Made by a program: the position numbers and the translations under genes
NCBI GenBank assembly: GCA_900318115.1
Contig: ONJJ01000010.1
Location: 1 to 64,000, forward strand
Direction: 5' to 3'
DNA: 64,000 nucleotides
DNA from: an uncultured Prevotellaceae bacterium
GTDB lineage: Bacteria; Bacteroidota; Bacteroidia; Bacteroidales; Bacteroidaceae
Part shown: positions 1 to 6,796 of the stretch, piece after piece
Layout of the letters: each line of letters opens with the position of its first letter
Position numbering within the stretch: the stretch's first letter is position 1
The notes under the pieces: model-generated
What the model was told of the DNA's origin: nothing
What the model saw: the letters and a program-made list of their open reading frames with translations, nothing else
Databases searched by the model: none

Positions 1-470
1 GGCTTGGCCGGCACGGTGAAGGAGAACTCGCTGGTCTCCCCCGAGTAGCCCTCGGCGTACCATTTCTGGTAGGCTTCCTTCTGCTCGATGACGGTGCTGT
101 CCGAGCGCATCAGCACCACCGTGGCACCGATCAGGTCCTTGTGGGCACGGATGTCCTGTACCACGCCTTGCAACTTCAGCTGGCGTTCCACCTTTACCCC
201 TTCGTGCTGCACGTAGATGTGCTTCCCATGCACTTTCACCTTCACGGGCAGACGCTTGCAAGCCCGCATGACAGCCTTCACCGCGTCCAGCCCATCAGCC
301 TTTGTGGTCGGTGCCTTCAGCTCTTCCAGACCATCGGAGATGATGTCGATGGTGTATTCTGACTGAGACCGTTCTATGTTGCGGAGAACGGTGAGAAGCG
401 AGTCGGACTCTTGAGCGGAAAGGGAACACGCCAAAGAGCACATATATATAATAAGGTATAGCCGTTTCAT
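1..470 (-). CDS. Outer-membrane/TonB-receptor-like protein, N-terminal part (runs off window)
   Basis: Only the first 156 residues are in the window. They open with a signal peptide (about residues 1-19, hydrophobic LIIYMCSLACSL, then AQES). A helical stretch follows, then a segment reading VERQLKLQGVVQDI and GATVVLMRSDSTVI, which resembles the start of a carboxypeptidase-regulatory-like beta domain found ahead of Bacteroidota outer-membrane barrels. The ATG overlaps the stop of the upstream FecR-like gene by 4 bases (ATGA), so it is translationally coupled to the sigma/anti-sigma genes. By family precedent this would be the surface protein controlled by that sigma factor. The barrel itself is not visible, so the class is inferred from the N-terminus and context only. 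Confidence 0.6.
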   Translation of the reverse strand, partial: MKRLYLIIYMCSLACSLSAQESDSLLTVLRNIERSQSEYTIDIISDGLEELKAPTTKADGLDAVKAVMRACKRLPVKVKVHGKHIYVQHEGVKVERQLKLQGVVQDIRAHKDLIGATVVLMRSDSTVIEQKEAYQKWYAEGYSGETSEFSFTVPAK

Positions 471-1162
471 TGTTCGCCCTCCTCGTCGTTAGTGCTTTCC
501 ACAAAAATGGTATCGTCCTGCAAGGTCAGGCGAAGGCCGTCGAACATATTGAGGTGCTCGATGAAGGCGGCGAGGGAGTCCTCCGGATTCCAGGTGGTGA
601 TGAACTTCATGCCCATGGCCGCCGAGTCGCGGAAGCAGACTTCGCAGTTGTAGTGGGCTGAGACGACGGCGAGGATGCTGTCGAGGGGGAGGTTGGAGAA
701 GGAGAGAAGACCGGACTCTCCCCCCGCCCTCCCTGTTAGGGAGGGAGCGGATACCTTAGTGGGCTGATGGGGCTCCGTCGTTTGGTTGGAGCGTAGAAGA
801 GGAGCGAAAGCCCATGCCAAGCCGCCGAGGAAAGCGACGGCGAGGAAGATGGCGGCAATCTTCTTGAATGAAGAATGAAGAATGAGGCGACTGGTCTTCG
901 AGGACGCTTGATTCTTCATTTCATCATCCTCCGCCGAAGGATTATTGGAGGCTTCGCGCATGAGGCGCTGCCACGCCTCCTCTACGTCTGCAGGCTGCTG
1001 CGTCTGCTTGAGGCGGTAGGCTTGTTTGGCGGCTACCATGAGGCGGTAGGCGGCGAGGGTCTCTTCGTCGCTGTGGATGCAGTCGAGGATTTCCTGTTCG
1101 GAGTATGCACTGGGATTGTCCAGCATTTCCAGAAGTCGGCTGATGTTGGGATTCGTGTCCAT
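467..1162 (-). CDS. Short FecR-like anti-sigma factor with DUF4974-type C-terminal domain
   Basis: This 231-residue protein has a cytoplasmic N-terminus (1-100), one membrane segment (about 101-121, IAAIFLAVAFLGG), a short periplasmic linker and a C-terminal STN/DUF4974-like domain (about 152-225, motif LSFSNLPLDSILAVVSAHY). Known FecR homologues hold an ECF sigma factor at the membrane and release it on a TonB-receptor signal. It lies 12 bases after the sigma gene and overlaps the next outer-membrane gene, the usual order of such loci. Oddly, the roughly 100-residue FecR beta domain expected between membrane segment and DUF4974 is absent. Residues 136-151 (APSLTGRAGG) are encoded by a copy of the dispersed CCCTCC/GGAGGG palindrome at 711-755. 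Confidence 0.75.
   Translation of the reverse strand: MDTNPNISRLLEMLDNPSAYSEQEILDCIHSDEETLAAYRLMVAAKQAYRLKQTQQPADVEEAWQRLMREASNNPSAEDDEMKNQASSKTSRLILHSSFKKIAAIFLAVAFLGGLAWAFAPLLRSNQTTEPHQPTKVSAPSLTGRAGGESGLLSFSNLPLDSILAVVSAHYNCEVCFRDSAAMGMKFITTWNPEDSLAAFIEHLNMFDGLRLTLQDDTIFVESTNDEEGEQ
711..755 (-). repeat. Dispersed CCCTCC/GGAGGG palindromic element, intragenic copy
   Basis: An inverted repeat with CTCCCTCC and GGGAGGGC arms and a TAAC loop lies inside the FecR-like gene and is translated as part of the linker after the membrane segment. Related copies occur at 14698-14734, 18959-19027, 19071-19150, 24421-24466, 30557-30600, 30672-30755, 32045-32090, 32152-32190, 51318-51361 and 51411-51450. 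The shared layout is CTCCCTCC, short loop, GGGAGGG, then a G-rich tail ending near GAGTCTG. Confidence 0.7.
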
Positions 1163-1174
1163 ATCTTCTCCTGT

Positions 1175-1663
1175 TTACGGTTTGAACTGTTTCTGAACGC
1201 TTTTGATGGCTTGACTGAGATACTTGAAGACGGTCTTGAGGTTCATGTCCAGTTGGCTGGCGATGTCCTTGAGTTTCATGTCCTCCTCGAAGCGCAGCCG
1301 GAAGATGGTGCGGTGGGGCTCTGTGAGGTGGCCGTCGGCATAGTCGCAGATGGCCTGCAGCGTTGCCATTCGCTGTTCGTCGTTCTGCCAGTCGGCTTCG
1401 GTTTCGAGGGAATAGAGCTTCTGGAACTGTTCAGTCAGCGTCTTCCGCTTGATGCGATTGATGCAGCCGTTGCGCACAGCCGTCATCAGGTAGGCTCTCG
1501 CTTTGTCCTCTGCGGGTAGGGAGTCGCCTTCGAGGAGTCGCACGAAAACGTCTTGCACCGTGTCCATAGCCTCCTCGTCATCATACAGGAGTGTCCTTGC
1601 GAGATGAATCATCTCGCTGTAGTGATGGCAGAAGAGCCTGTGGAGTATCGTCTTGTCAATCAT
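1175..1663 (-). CDS. ECF RNA polymerase sigma factor
   Basis: The protein has 162 residues from the ATG at 1663 (MIDKTILHRLF); longer in-frame extensions upstream have no sigma similarity and were not used. Region 2 spans roughly residues 15-75 (LARTLLYDDEEAMDTVQDVF, the core-binding helix pattern) and region 4 about 113-160 (LTEPHRTIFRLRF, then helix-turn-helix KLKDIASQLDMNLKTVFKYL). It is typical in length for Bacteroidota ECF sigma factors of the FecI-like group, which direct RNA polymerase to outer-membrane uptake genes. It is first in a co-directional set: sigma, then FecR-like anti-sigma 12 bases later, then an outer-membrane protein. Which promoters it recognises cannot be seen here. 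Confidence 0.9.
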   Translation of the reverse strand: MIDKTILHRLFCHHYSEMIHLARTLLYDDEEAMDTVQDVFVRLLEGDSLPAEDKARAYLMTAVRNGCINRIKRKTLTEQFQKLYSLETEADWQNDEQRMATLQAICDYADGHLTEPHRTIFRLRFEEDMKLKDIASQLDMNLKTVFKYLSQAIKSVQKQFKP

Positions 1664-1964
1664 TGCGTTCAGCTTTTCTCGCCCTCTTTTCGGGGCGATT
1701 CCTATAGTATAGACAATCCAGTGCGTCTTTTTTCTACAAAGAAACAATATTTCTTTATAAAAAGAACGTTTTTTGTGGGTCGGATAGTATGGAAGGAGAT
1801 GTTTTTTCGCGTCTGTCAGCGCCGCCGTCACCGCCACCACTCACACCGAGGGCGGCGAAGACTTCCTGCACCACTACCTCCGCCTCACCTTCTGCTACCG
1901 GCTGGAGGCGAAGAGGAAATGAACCGACAAAGATGCAGAATTGCCGTCAAACGGCGCGCAGCGC
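1664..1964. other. Intergenic region upstream of the sigma gene
   Basis: About 300 bases separate the end of the pectate lyase from the sigma gene, both on the minus strand. An A/T-rich patch at about 1725-1775 is the likely promoter zone, but I see no clear TAnnTTTG box. The 1800-1960 part is GC-rich and holds no gene that I can support. Confidence 0.4.
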
Positions 1965-4718
1965 TCAGCGAATCATGCGCTTGCGCATCGTCGCGGAGCC
2001 GTCGGGCATCAGGCACTGCTCGATGAACAGGCCGCGGCGGGGCATCGCTGGGAGGGCTATTCCCTGGAGGTTGAAATAGCGCACGGCGAGTGGCGCGGCC
2101 TGGGCTGGGCGAGCATCAGTCCGCAAAGGGGCTATGGCAGTAGGAAGAATGACCCAGCGCAGGCGTGTGCGGTCGGCATGAAGGGCGAAGAAGTCCAGGG
2201 GACCGCCGTTGCCGTCGGCGTCTGGTTTGCCCACGTTGAAGAGTCGCTGGCCTGTGGCGTCGGCTTCCAGGAAATAGGCCGCGTGGTTGTTGTCGTGTTT
2301 GGCATAGCGCGGACAGATGGCGGCAGGTGTGGCAGAGAGGTAGTTATCGACGACGAGGTACGCCCCGCTCTGCTCGTTGCGCACGCGGTAGAGGCCGTCG
2401 CCGTCTGCCTCCAGCGTCCACAGCGCCGCCGCCTCGCCGGCCAGCGGATCCTCGGAGCCCGCGAGGATGGCTTGCTCTGCCAAGCCGATGCGATAGACGA
2501 CGGAGTCACGGCGACCGTCGGCAGCAGGCACACTGAAGAGATAGCGGCGCTGGATGTCCGGCCCCGCGACGCTGGCGCCCGAGCCCGGCTGGGTGCCGTA
2601 GCTGAAGATGTTGTACGTCTTCGTGGGGTCGAAGCCAGCCAGAGCCTGCACCTGCGAGGCTGGAACCTCAGCGAAGGTGAAGACCATGTCGGCGCGGTCG
2701 TAGGTGCCCGAGCCCCAGATCCAGTCGGCATCGAAGCCGCGCGCACGAATCTGGTAGTTCTTGTTGGCGGGGCAGTTGATGCGGTACATCGCCACGGCCG
2801 TGGAGAGCCCCGACTGCGAGGGCTGCTGGTCGCCCGTGTAGTTGATGGTCAGTAGCGTGGGCGTCTGGCTCTGCCCGATGCGGTCTTCGCCGTCGCCCGT
2901 GGTGCCGTTGGCGGCAGACATATAGGTCCCCGTGGAGCAGTTGCGGAGGTGGTAGCCGCCGTCTGCCACCTCGATGTCCCAGAGCTGTGCGGGGCTGTCC
3001 CATTGGAAGTCTGCCGTGGCGCCCAGGCTGCCTCCGAGGGTGAAGGTCAGGTACTTGGGCACCCCGTTCAGGTTGGTGCTGGAGTTGTAGGGCACGGTGG
3101 CGTAGTTGACGATGCGGTAGAGATATCCCTCGCGCGGCTCGAAGGTCTTCGTCCCGGCTGCCGTGCCGCGCCCGGGCTTCATGTATTCGTTGTTCACCGA
3201 AACGACGACGGAGTAGCCGGACTCGGCCTCGTCGGTGACGGCCTTGAGGCGGAAGAAATACACCTGCCCGGCTGTGAGTCCCGTGATGGTGGCTGTCGTC
3301 GTGCGGCCTCCCTGCCGCTTCGCTTCCGTGAAATGGCTGCCGTCCTCGGACTGTTCCACGACGATGTACTTCGCCGCTGCCTCGCCGTTGGTCCAGGTGA
3401 GGTAGGCCGTGGTCTTGGAGACGAGCTTGACCTGCACGTTCTGCGGCGGCACGAGGAAGGTGGTCTTCTCGGCGAGGCTGTTCACGTAGTGCTCGATGTT
3501 GGTGTAGCCTTCGCCGAGGGTGCTGGCGGAGGCGTCGTTGCGCTGCGGGTCCAGACCGTTGGCGCGCTCCCATTCGTCGGCCATTCCGTCGTTGTCGCTG
3601 TCCGTGGGCCGGGTTCCTCCCGCCACGGTGCCTATGCCGCCCACGTTGTCCTCGTTGGCGATGAACTCGCCTTTGGTGCCGAGGGACGTCAGCTGCTCGA
3701 TGTAGCGGCGGTCGTGCACATCGCGCACCCGCGAGGCTCCGACGTGCTCCACGATGGCCGCATAGGCTTCGGCGGCGCTCTCCAGGTGCATCGGGTGCTG
3801 GACGTTGAAGTAAGGCTGCTGCATGGCGGTGGCGCTGTGGTGGTCGGTGATCAGGCGCCCATCGAGGCGACCGTTTTTGTTGCCGTCGTAGTAGTTGCCG
3901 GTGGAGTAGAGGTGATCCGTCGCCGTCCAGTCGTCGAAGTACTTGTCGCCAGAAGTGCTGGGGCCTGCGATGAAGTAGTTGTTCATCACGTCCTGGTAGT
4001 TGTCGGCCGCCGAGTGGCCGCCGATGATGCCCATGGAGTAGTTGTACACCACATTATTATAATACTGCAGGTAGCACTTCATCTTGGGGTTGCGGCTCTT
4101 GTTGTCGATCCAGAGGCAGTGGCTGACTGTCCAGTTGCGGGTGCCGTCGGTGATGCTGCCGAAGCGCTGCGGTTCTATACCCTCGGCGATGATGCAGTTC
4201 TGCCACGTCACGTTGTTGGCGTCCTTGATATGCACGTTGTCCCAGGGCCCCCACGAGATGCTGCAGTGGTCCATGATGAAGTTCTCGCAGTTGTCCAGGG
4301 TGAGCGTACACTTGCTGCTGTTGACGCTCTTGCCTCCTCGCATACGGACGTATCGCATGATGATGTTCTTGCTCTTCGAGGCGATGACGCGGCCGCCGTA
4401 GATCGTGATGCCCTCGCCGGGAGCAGTCTGTCCGGCTATGGTCAGATTGCTGGCCAGGGTGATGCTGGCGTTGGTGATGTCGATGACGCCGCCCACGTCG
4501 AAAACAACGATGCGGCCGCTCTTGCTCACCGCATCGGCCAGCGAGCCTGAGCCCGAGGCATTGAGGTTGGTCACGTGGTACACCGTGCCGCCGCGGCCGC
4601 CGGTGGCGTAGGCCGCAAAGCCTTCGGCACCGGGGAAGGCCAGCTGCTGGGCAGAGGTCGTAGTGCTGGTCATTGCCGTCAGCAGCAGGGCAAAGGCGGA
4701 GCAGAGAATCTTCTTCAT
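1965..4718 (-). CDS. Secreted PL1-family pectate lyase with FN3 domain and C-terminal modules
   Basis: This is a 917-residue secreted protein with a signal peptide (about 1-23, cut near TSA/QQ). Residues 24-380 read as a right-handed beta-helix PL1 pectate lyase typical of Bacteroides and Prevotella (LAFPGAEGFAAYATGGRGG at the start, then MDHCSISWG and the conserved tract around VSHCLWIDNKSRNPK). Such enzymes cleave polygalacturonate by calcium-dependent beta-elimination. A DSDNDGMADEWE motif (about residue 380) looks like a calcium-binding thrombospondin-3-type repeat. A fibronectin type III domain follows (about 424-515), then about 350 residues of uncertain carbohydrate-binding or lectin type. 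The C-terminus (YFNLQG ... GSATMRKRMIR) resembles short sorting tails of secreted Prevotella enzymes; that is inference. A good promoter sits at 4762-4793. Confidence 0.88.
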   Translation of the reverse strand: MKKILCSAFALLLTAMTSTTTSAQQLAFPGAEGFAAYATGGRGGTVYHVTNLNASGSGSLADAVSKSGRIVVFDVGGVIDITNASITLASNLTIAGQTAPGEGITIYGGRVIASKSKNIIMRYVRMRGGKSVNSSKCTLTLDNCENFIMDHCSISWGPWDNVHIKDANNVTWQNCIIAEGIEPQRFGSITDGTRNWTVSHCLWIDNKSRNPKMKCYLQYYNNVVYNYSMGIIGGHSAADNYQDVMNNYFIAGPSTSGDKYFDDWTATDHLYSTGNYYDGNKNGRLDGRLITDHHSATAMQQPYFNVQHPMHLESAAEAYAAIVEHVGASRVRDVHDRRYIEQLTSLGTKGEFIANEDNVGGIGTVAGGTRPTDSDNDGMADEWERANGLDPQRNDASASTLGEGYTNIEHYVNSLAEKTTFLVPPQNVQVKLVSKTTAYLTWTNGEAAAKYIVVEQSEDGSHFTEAKRQGGRTTTATITGLTAGQVYFFRLKAVTDEAESGYSVVVSVNNEYMKPGRGTAAGTKTFEPREGYLYRIVNYATVPYNSSTNLNGVPKYLTFTLGGSLGATADFQWDSPAQLWDIEVADGGYHLRNCSTGTYMSAANGTTGDGEDRIGQSQTPTLLTINYTGDQQPSQSGLSTAVAMYRINCPANKNYQIRARGFDADWIWGSGTYDRADMVFTFAEVPASQVQALAGFDPTKTYNIFSYGTQPGSGASVAGPDIQRRYLFSVPAADGRRDSVVYRIGLAEQAILAGSEDPLAGEAAALWTLEADGDGLYRVRNEQSGAYLVVDNYLSATPAAICPRYAKHDNNHAAYFLEADATGQRLFNVGKPDADGNGGPLDFFALHADRTRLRWVILPTAIAPLRTDARPAQAAPLAVRYFNLQGIALPAMPRRGLFIEQCLMPDGSATMRKRMIR

Positions 4719-4761
4719 AGTCTTAGGAGAAAAGAGGGAATCGGTTACGTTATTTCATGTG

Positions 4762-4793
4762 CAAAGGTAACGATTTCAGCCCGAATGAACAAA
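4762..4793 (-). promoter_or_regulatory. Bacteroidota-type promoter for the pectate lyase gene
   Basis: On the minus strand TTTG (4790-4793) is followed after 20 bases by TACCTTTG (4762-4769). This matches the Bacteroidota sigma-A consensus TTTG-N19-21-TAnnTTTG, about 44 bases ahead of the ATG. Confidence 0.7.
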
Positions 4794-4904
4794 GATTCTT
4801 TCCTAAATGTGAGGCTCAGGCTTCGGAAAAGGCTCTTTTTAACATTAGCCCCACACTTTCCCCGCTCAATCCCCCGTGCGCTGCACGACAAAATCGCAAG
4901 CATT

Positions 4905-5045
4905 CCCTCTAGCTTCCCCCTCCTTCCCCTCTTCCTTCCCCTGGCGTTCCCCTCTTCCTTTCCCCTTCCTCTTCGTCCCGTTTTTTATTCCGCGATTTTA
5001 TCGCGGGCGCCCCTTCCCTTCCTCTTCCGTCCCTAATACCAACTT
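4905..5045. repeat. Pyrimidine-rich tract with a GCGATTTTATCGCGG hairpin copy
   Basis: The plus strand is almost pure C/T from about 4905 to 5035, broken by TCCCGTTTTTT and a GCGATTTTATCGCGG inverted repeat (about 4976-5010). A near-copy of that part lies at about 42700-42740, so this is a dispersed repeat. No gene is visible. Confidence 0.55.
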
Positions 5046-5068
5046 CCAATCATCCTAATGCAATCTTC

Positions 5069-5150
5069 AGACGCAACTTGCGTCCGTACAGACGCAGCTT
5101 GCGTCTGTACAGATGCAGCTTGCGTCTCTACGGACGCAGCCTGCGTCTGA
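5069..5150. repeat. Tandem array of four 17-bp palindromes (21-bp period)
   Basis: Four imperfect copies of AGACGCAGCTTGCGTCT, each self-complementary, are joined by 4-base spacers (GTAC, GTAC, CTAC). A three-copy version lies at 60371-60430 with matching flanks (cTTC before, TGAACT after). The array sits in the 890-base gap between the pectate lyase and the efflux operon. Confidence 0.85.
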
Positions 5151-5531
5151 ACTTCCCACCTATCCAAATAGAACTATCTCCCTTCCTCCCGCAGGATTTA
5201 CACCTGCGTTCAGGTCCCAATTTCCTCCAGCTGCGTTTCTTCAAAGGAGATCACTGAATGCATTCGCTTGGAAACCAATATAAACACTTTTTATCCGTGA
5301 CAGGTGCGCTCTTTTCCAAGTTAAAAAATGTTTTTTTCTGTCTCCTGCCTGCCGTCCCCTCTATTCAGGCAAATGTCAGAGAGATGTCAGAGAAATAATT
5401 TGCAGGGAATGGCGCATAAGTAGTTGCATTCCTCTGCTGTTTCTGGTGGCTTCCAGCACCTCGAATGGGATATTTATTATCATTCCGCTAAAAAAAACGC
5501 AAAAAGGCATCAGCATTTCAGATATTTTCAG

Positions 5532-5539
5532 TATCTTTG
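5532..5539 (+). promoter_or_regulatory. Candidate -7 box for the RND efflux operon
   Basis: TATCTTTG matches the Bacteroidota -7 consensus TAnnTTTG and lies 70 bases before the adaptor ATG. No clear TTTG is seen at the -33 position, so confidence is moderate. The rest of 5160-5600 holds no gene. Confidence 0.5.
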
Positions 5540-5609
5540 CCGCCGCGAGTAGTGTTGCAGCGCTCCGCAGATGTAATTTCATATACCTGAATACTTTTTT
5601 AAAACAATA

Positions 5610-6746
5610 ATGAATAACAACTACATGGTTACAAAGAATTTGAAATGGGTCGTGGCGCTTGCCTGTGCGGCGGGCTGCCTCACCTCGTGCGGGTCTAAGG
5701 AACCCGAGCAGGAAAAGACGTCCTTCGAGACGCTGACAGTGAAGAAACAGGATATCACCATCCCCCTGAAGTTCAGCGCGCGGCTGAGGGGCAAGTCCGA
5801 CGTGACGATTACTCCGCAGGCCAGCGGTCAGCTGATGCGCATCGCCGTGAGCGAAGGTCAGCAGGTGAAGAAGGGTGAGGTCCTCTTCGTGATCGATTCG
5901 CGCAACGCTCAGTTGGAGCTGGAGGCCGCTCAGGCCAACCTTCAGGCCGCGCTGGCGCAGGAGAACTCTGCGAAGCTGGAGTTCGAGTCGAACAAGAACC
6001 TCTTCGAGAAGAAAATCGTCAGCAACTACATGCTGGCCAACAGCGAGAACGCCTACAAGCAGGCTCAGGCCGCCGTGGCCCAGGCCCGCGCTGCCGTGAA
6101 CCGCGCGAAGGTGGAGCTGGGCTTCTGCACCATCACGGCTCCGGTGACGGGCGTCATCGGCGAGATCCCCGTCCGCGTGGGCGACCAGGTGTCGCCCCTC
6201 TCGGAACTGACCTTGCTCAGCGGCAACACGACCATCGACGCCGAGTTCTCGCTGACGGAGGCCCTGATCGAGGAGATGGTGCAGGCCGGCATGACCAGCA
6301 AGCAGAAGGAGGAGTACATCGCCAACCTCCCGGACGTGACCTTCGTGATGAAGAACGGCACGGAGTACCCCCACAAGGGCCGCATCACCACCCTCACCGG
6401 AGTCGTCAACGCCTCCACGGGCTCGCTGTCCTGCAAGGCCACGTTCCCGAACCCCGAAGGCCACCTGTACTCGGGCGTGCAGGGCACCGTGGTGATGCCC
6501 TATTCCGAGGCGGACGTCATCGTGATTCCTCAGTTCTCCGTGGTGCGCCTGCAGGACAAGGCGTTCGTGTACAAAGTGCTGCCGGACAGCACGGCAACCG
6601 CCGTGGACGTGACCATGGAGGACACCGGCAACGGCAAGGATTACATCATCAAGAGCGGCCTCAAGGTCGGCGACCGCATCGTGACCACTGGCGCCAACAA
6701 CGTCATGGAAGGTCAGAAGGTCTTGTTCCCGGCCAAGGCAAAATAA
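5610..6746 (+). CDS. RND efflux periplasmic adaptor lipoprotein (MexA/AcrA-like)
   Basis: This 378-residue membrane-fusion protein has a lipoprotein signal ending in LTSC, with the lipidated Cys at residue 27 (or 22 if the second Met is used). The lipoyl/biotinyl-like half-motif (ITPQASGQLMRIAVSEGQQVKKGEVLFVID) and its partner (CTITAPVTGVIGEIPVRVGDQV) flank an alpha-helical hairpin of coiled-coil type (about 110-165). A beta-barrel and membrane-proximal domain follow. Adaptors of this family bridge the inner-membrane pump and the outer-membrane channel. The pump begins 50 bases downstream and the channel follows, so the whole tripartite exporter is encoded here. Substrate cannot be told from sequence. 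Confidence 0.93.
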   Translation: MNNNYMVTKNLKWVVALACAAGCLTSCGSKEPEQEKTSFETLTVKKQDITIPLKFSARLRGKSDVTITPQASGQLMRIAVSEGQQVKKGEVLFVIDSRNAQLELEAAQANLQAALAQENSAKLEFESNKNLFEKKIVSNYMLANSENAYKQAQAAVAQARAAVNRAKVELGFCTITAPVTGVIGEIPVRVGDQVSPLSELTLLSGNTTIDAEFSLTEALIEEMVQAGMTSKQKEEYIANLPDVTFVMKNGTEYPHKGRITTLTGVVNASTGSLSCKATFPNPEGHLYSGVQGTVVMPYSEADVIVIPQFSVVRLQDKAFVYKVLPDSTATAVDVTMEDTGNGKDYIIKSGLKVGDRIVTTGANNVMEGQKVLFPAKAK

Positions 6747-6795
6747 CGTTATGTCGTAATAACGGAATAATAACGTATTAACGGAATAACGAAAG
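6747..6795. repeat. Short-unit repeat in the adaptor-pump spacer
   Basis: The spacer is largely made of repeated TAACG and GGAATAA words (AATAACGGAATAATAACG, then TTAACGGAATAACG). Similar low-complexity spacers occur at 9960-10055 and 14407-14433. Confidence 0.6.
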
Positions 6796-6796
6796 C

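Noticed and set aside
2949..4550. Long open frame (533 codons) on the plus strand opposite the pectate lyase
   Set aside because: It mirrors the codon structure of a clear PL1 enzyme in GC-rich DNA; its translation is rich in Val, His and Gly with no domain.
5069..5150. Possible CRISPR array
   Set aside because: Spacers are 4 bases and nearly identical, units are palindromic, and no cas genes are present; the same holds for 28750-28880.
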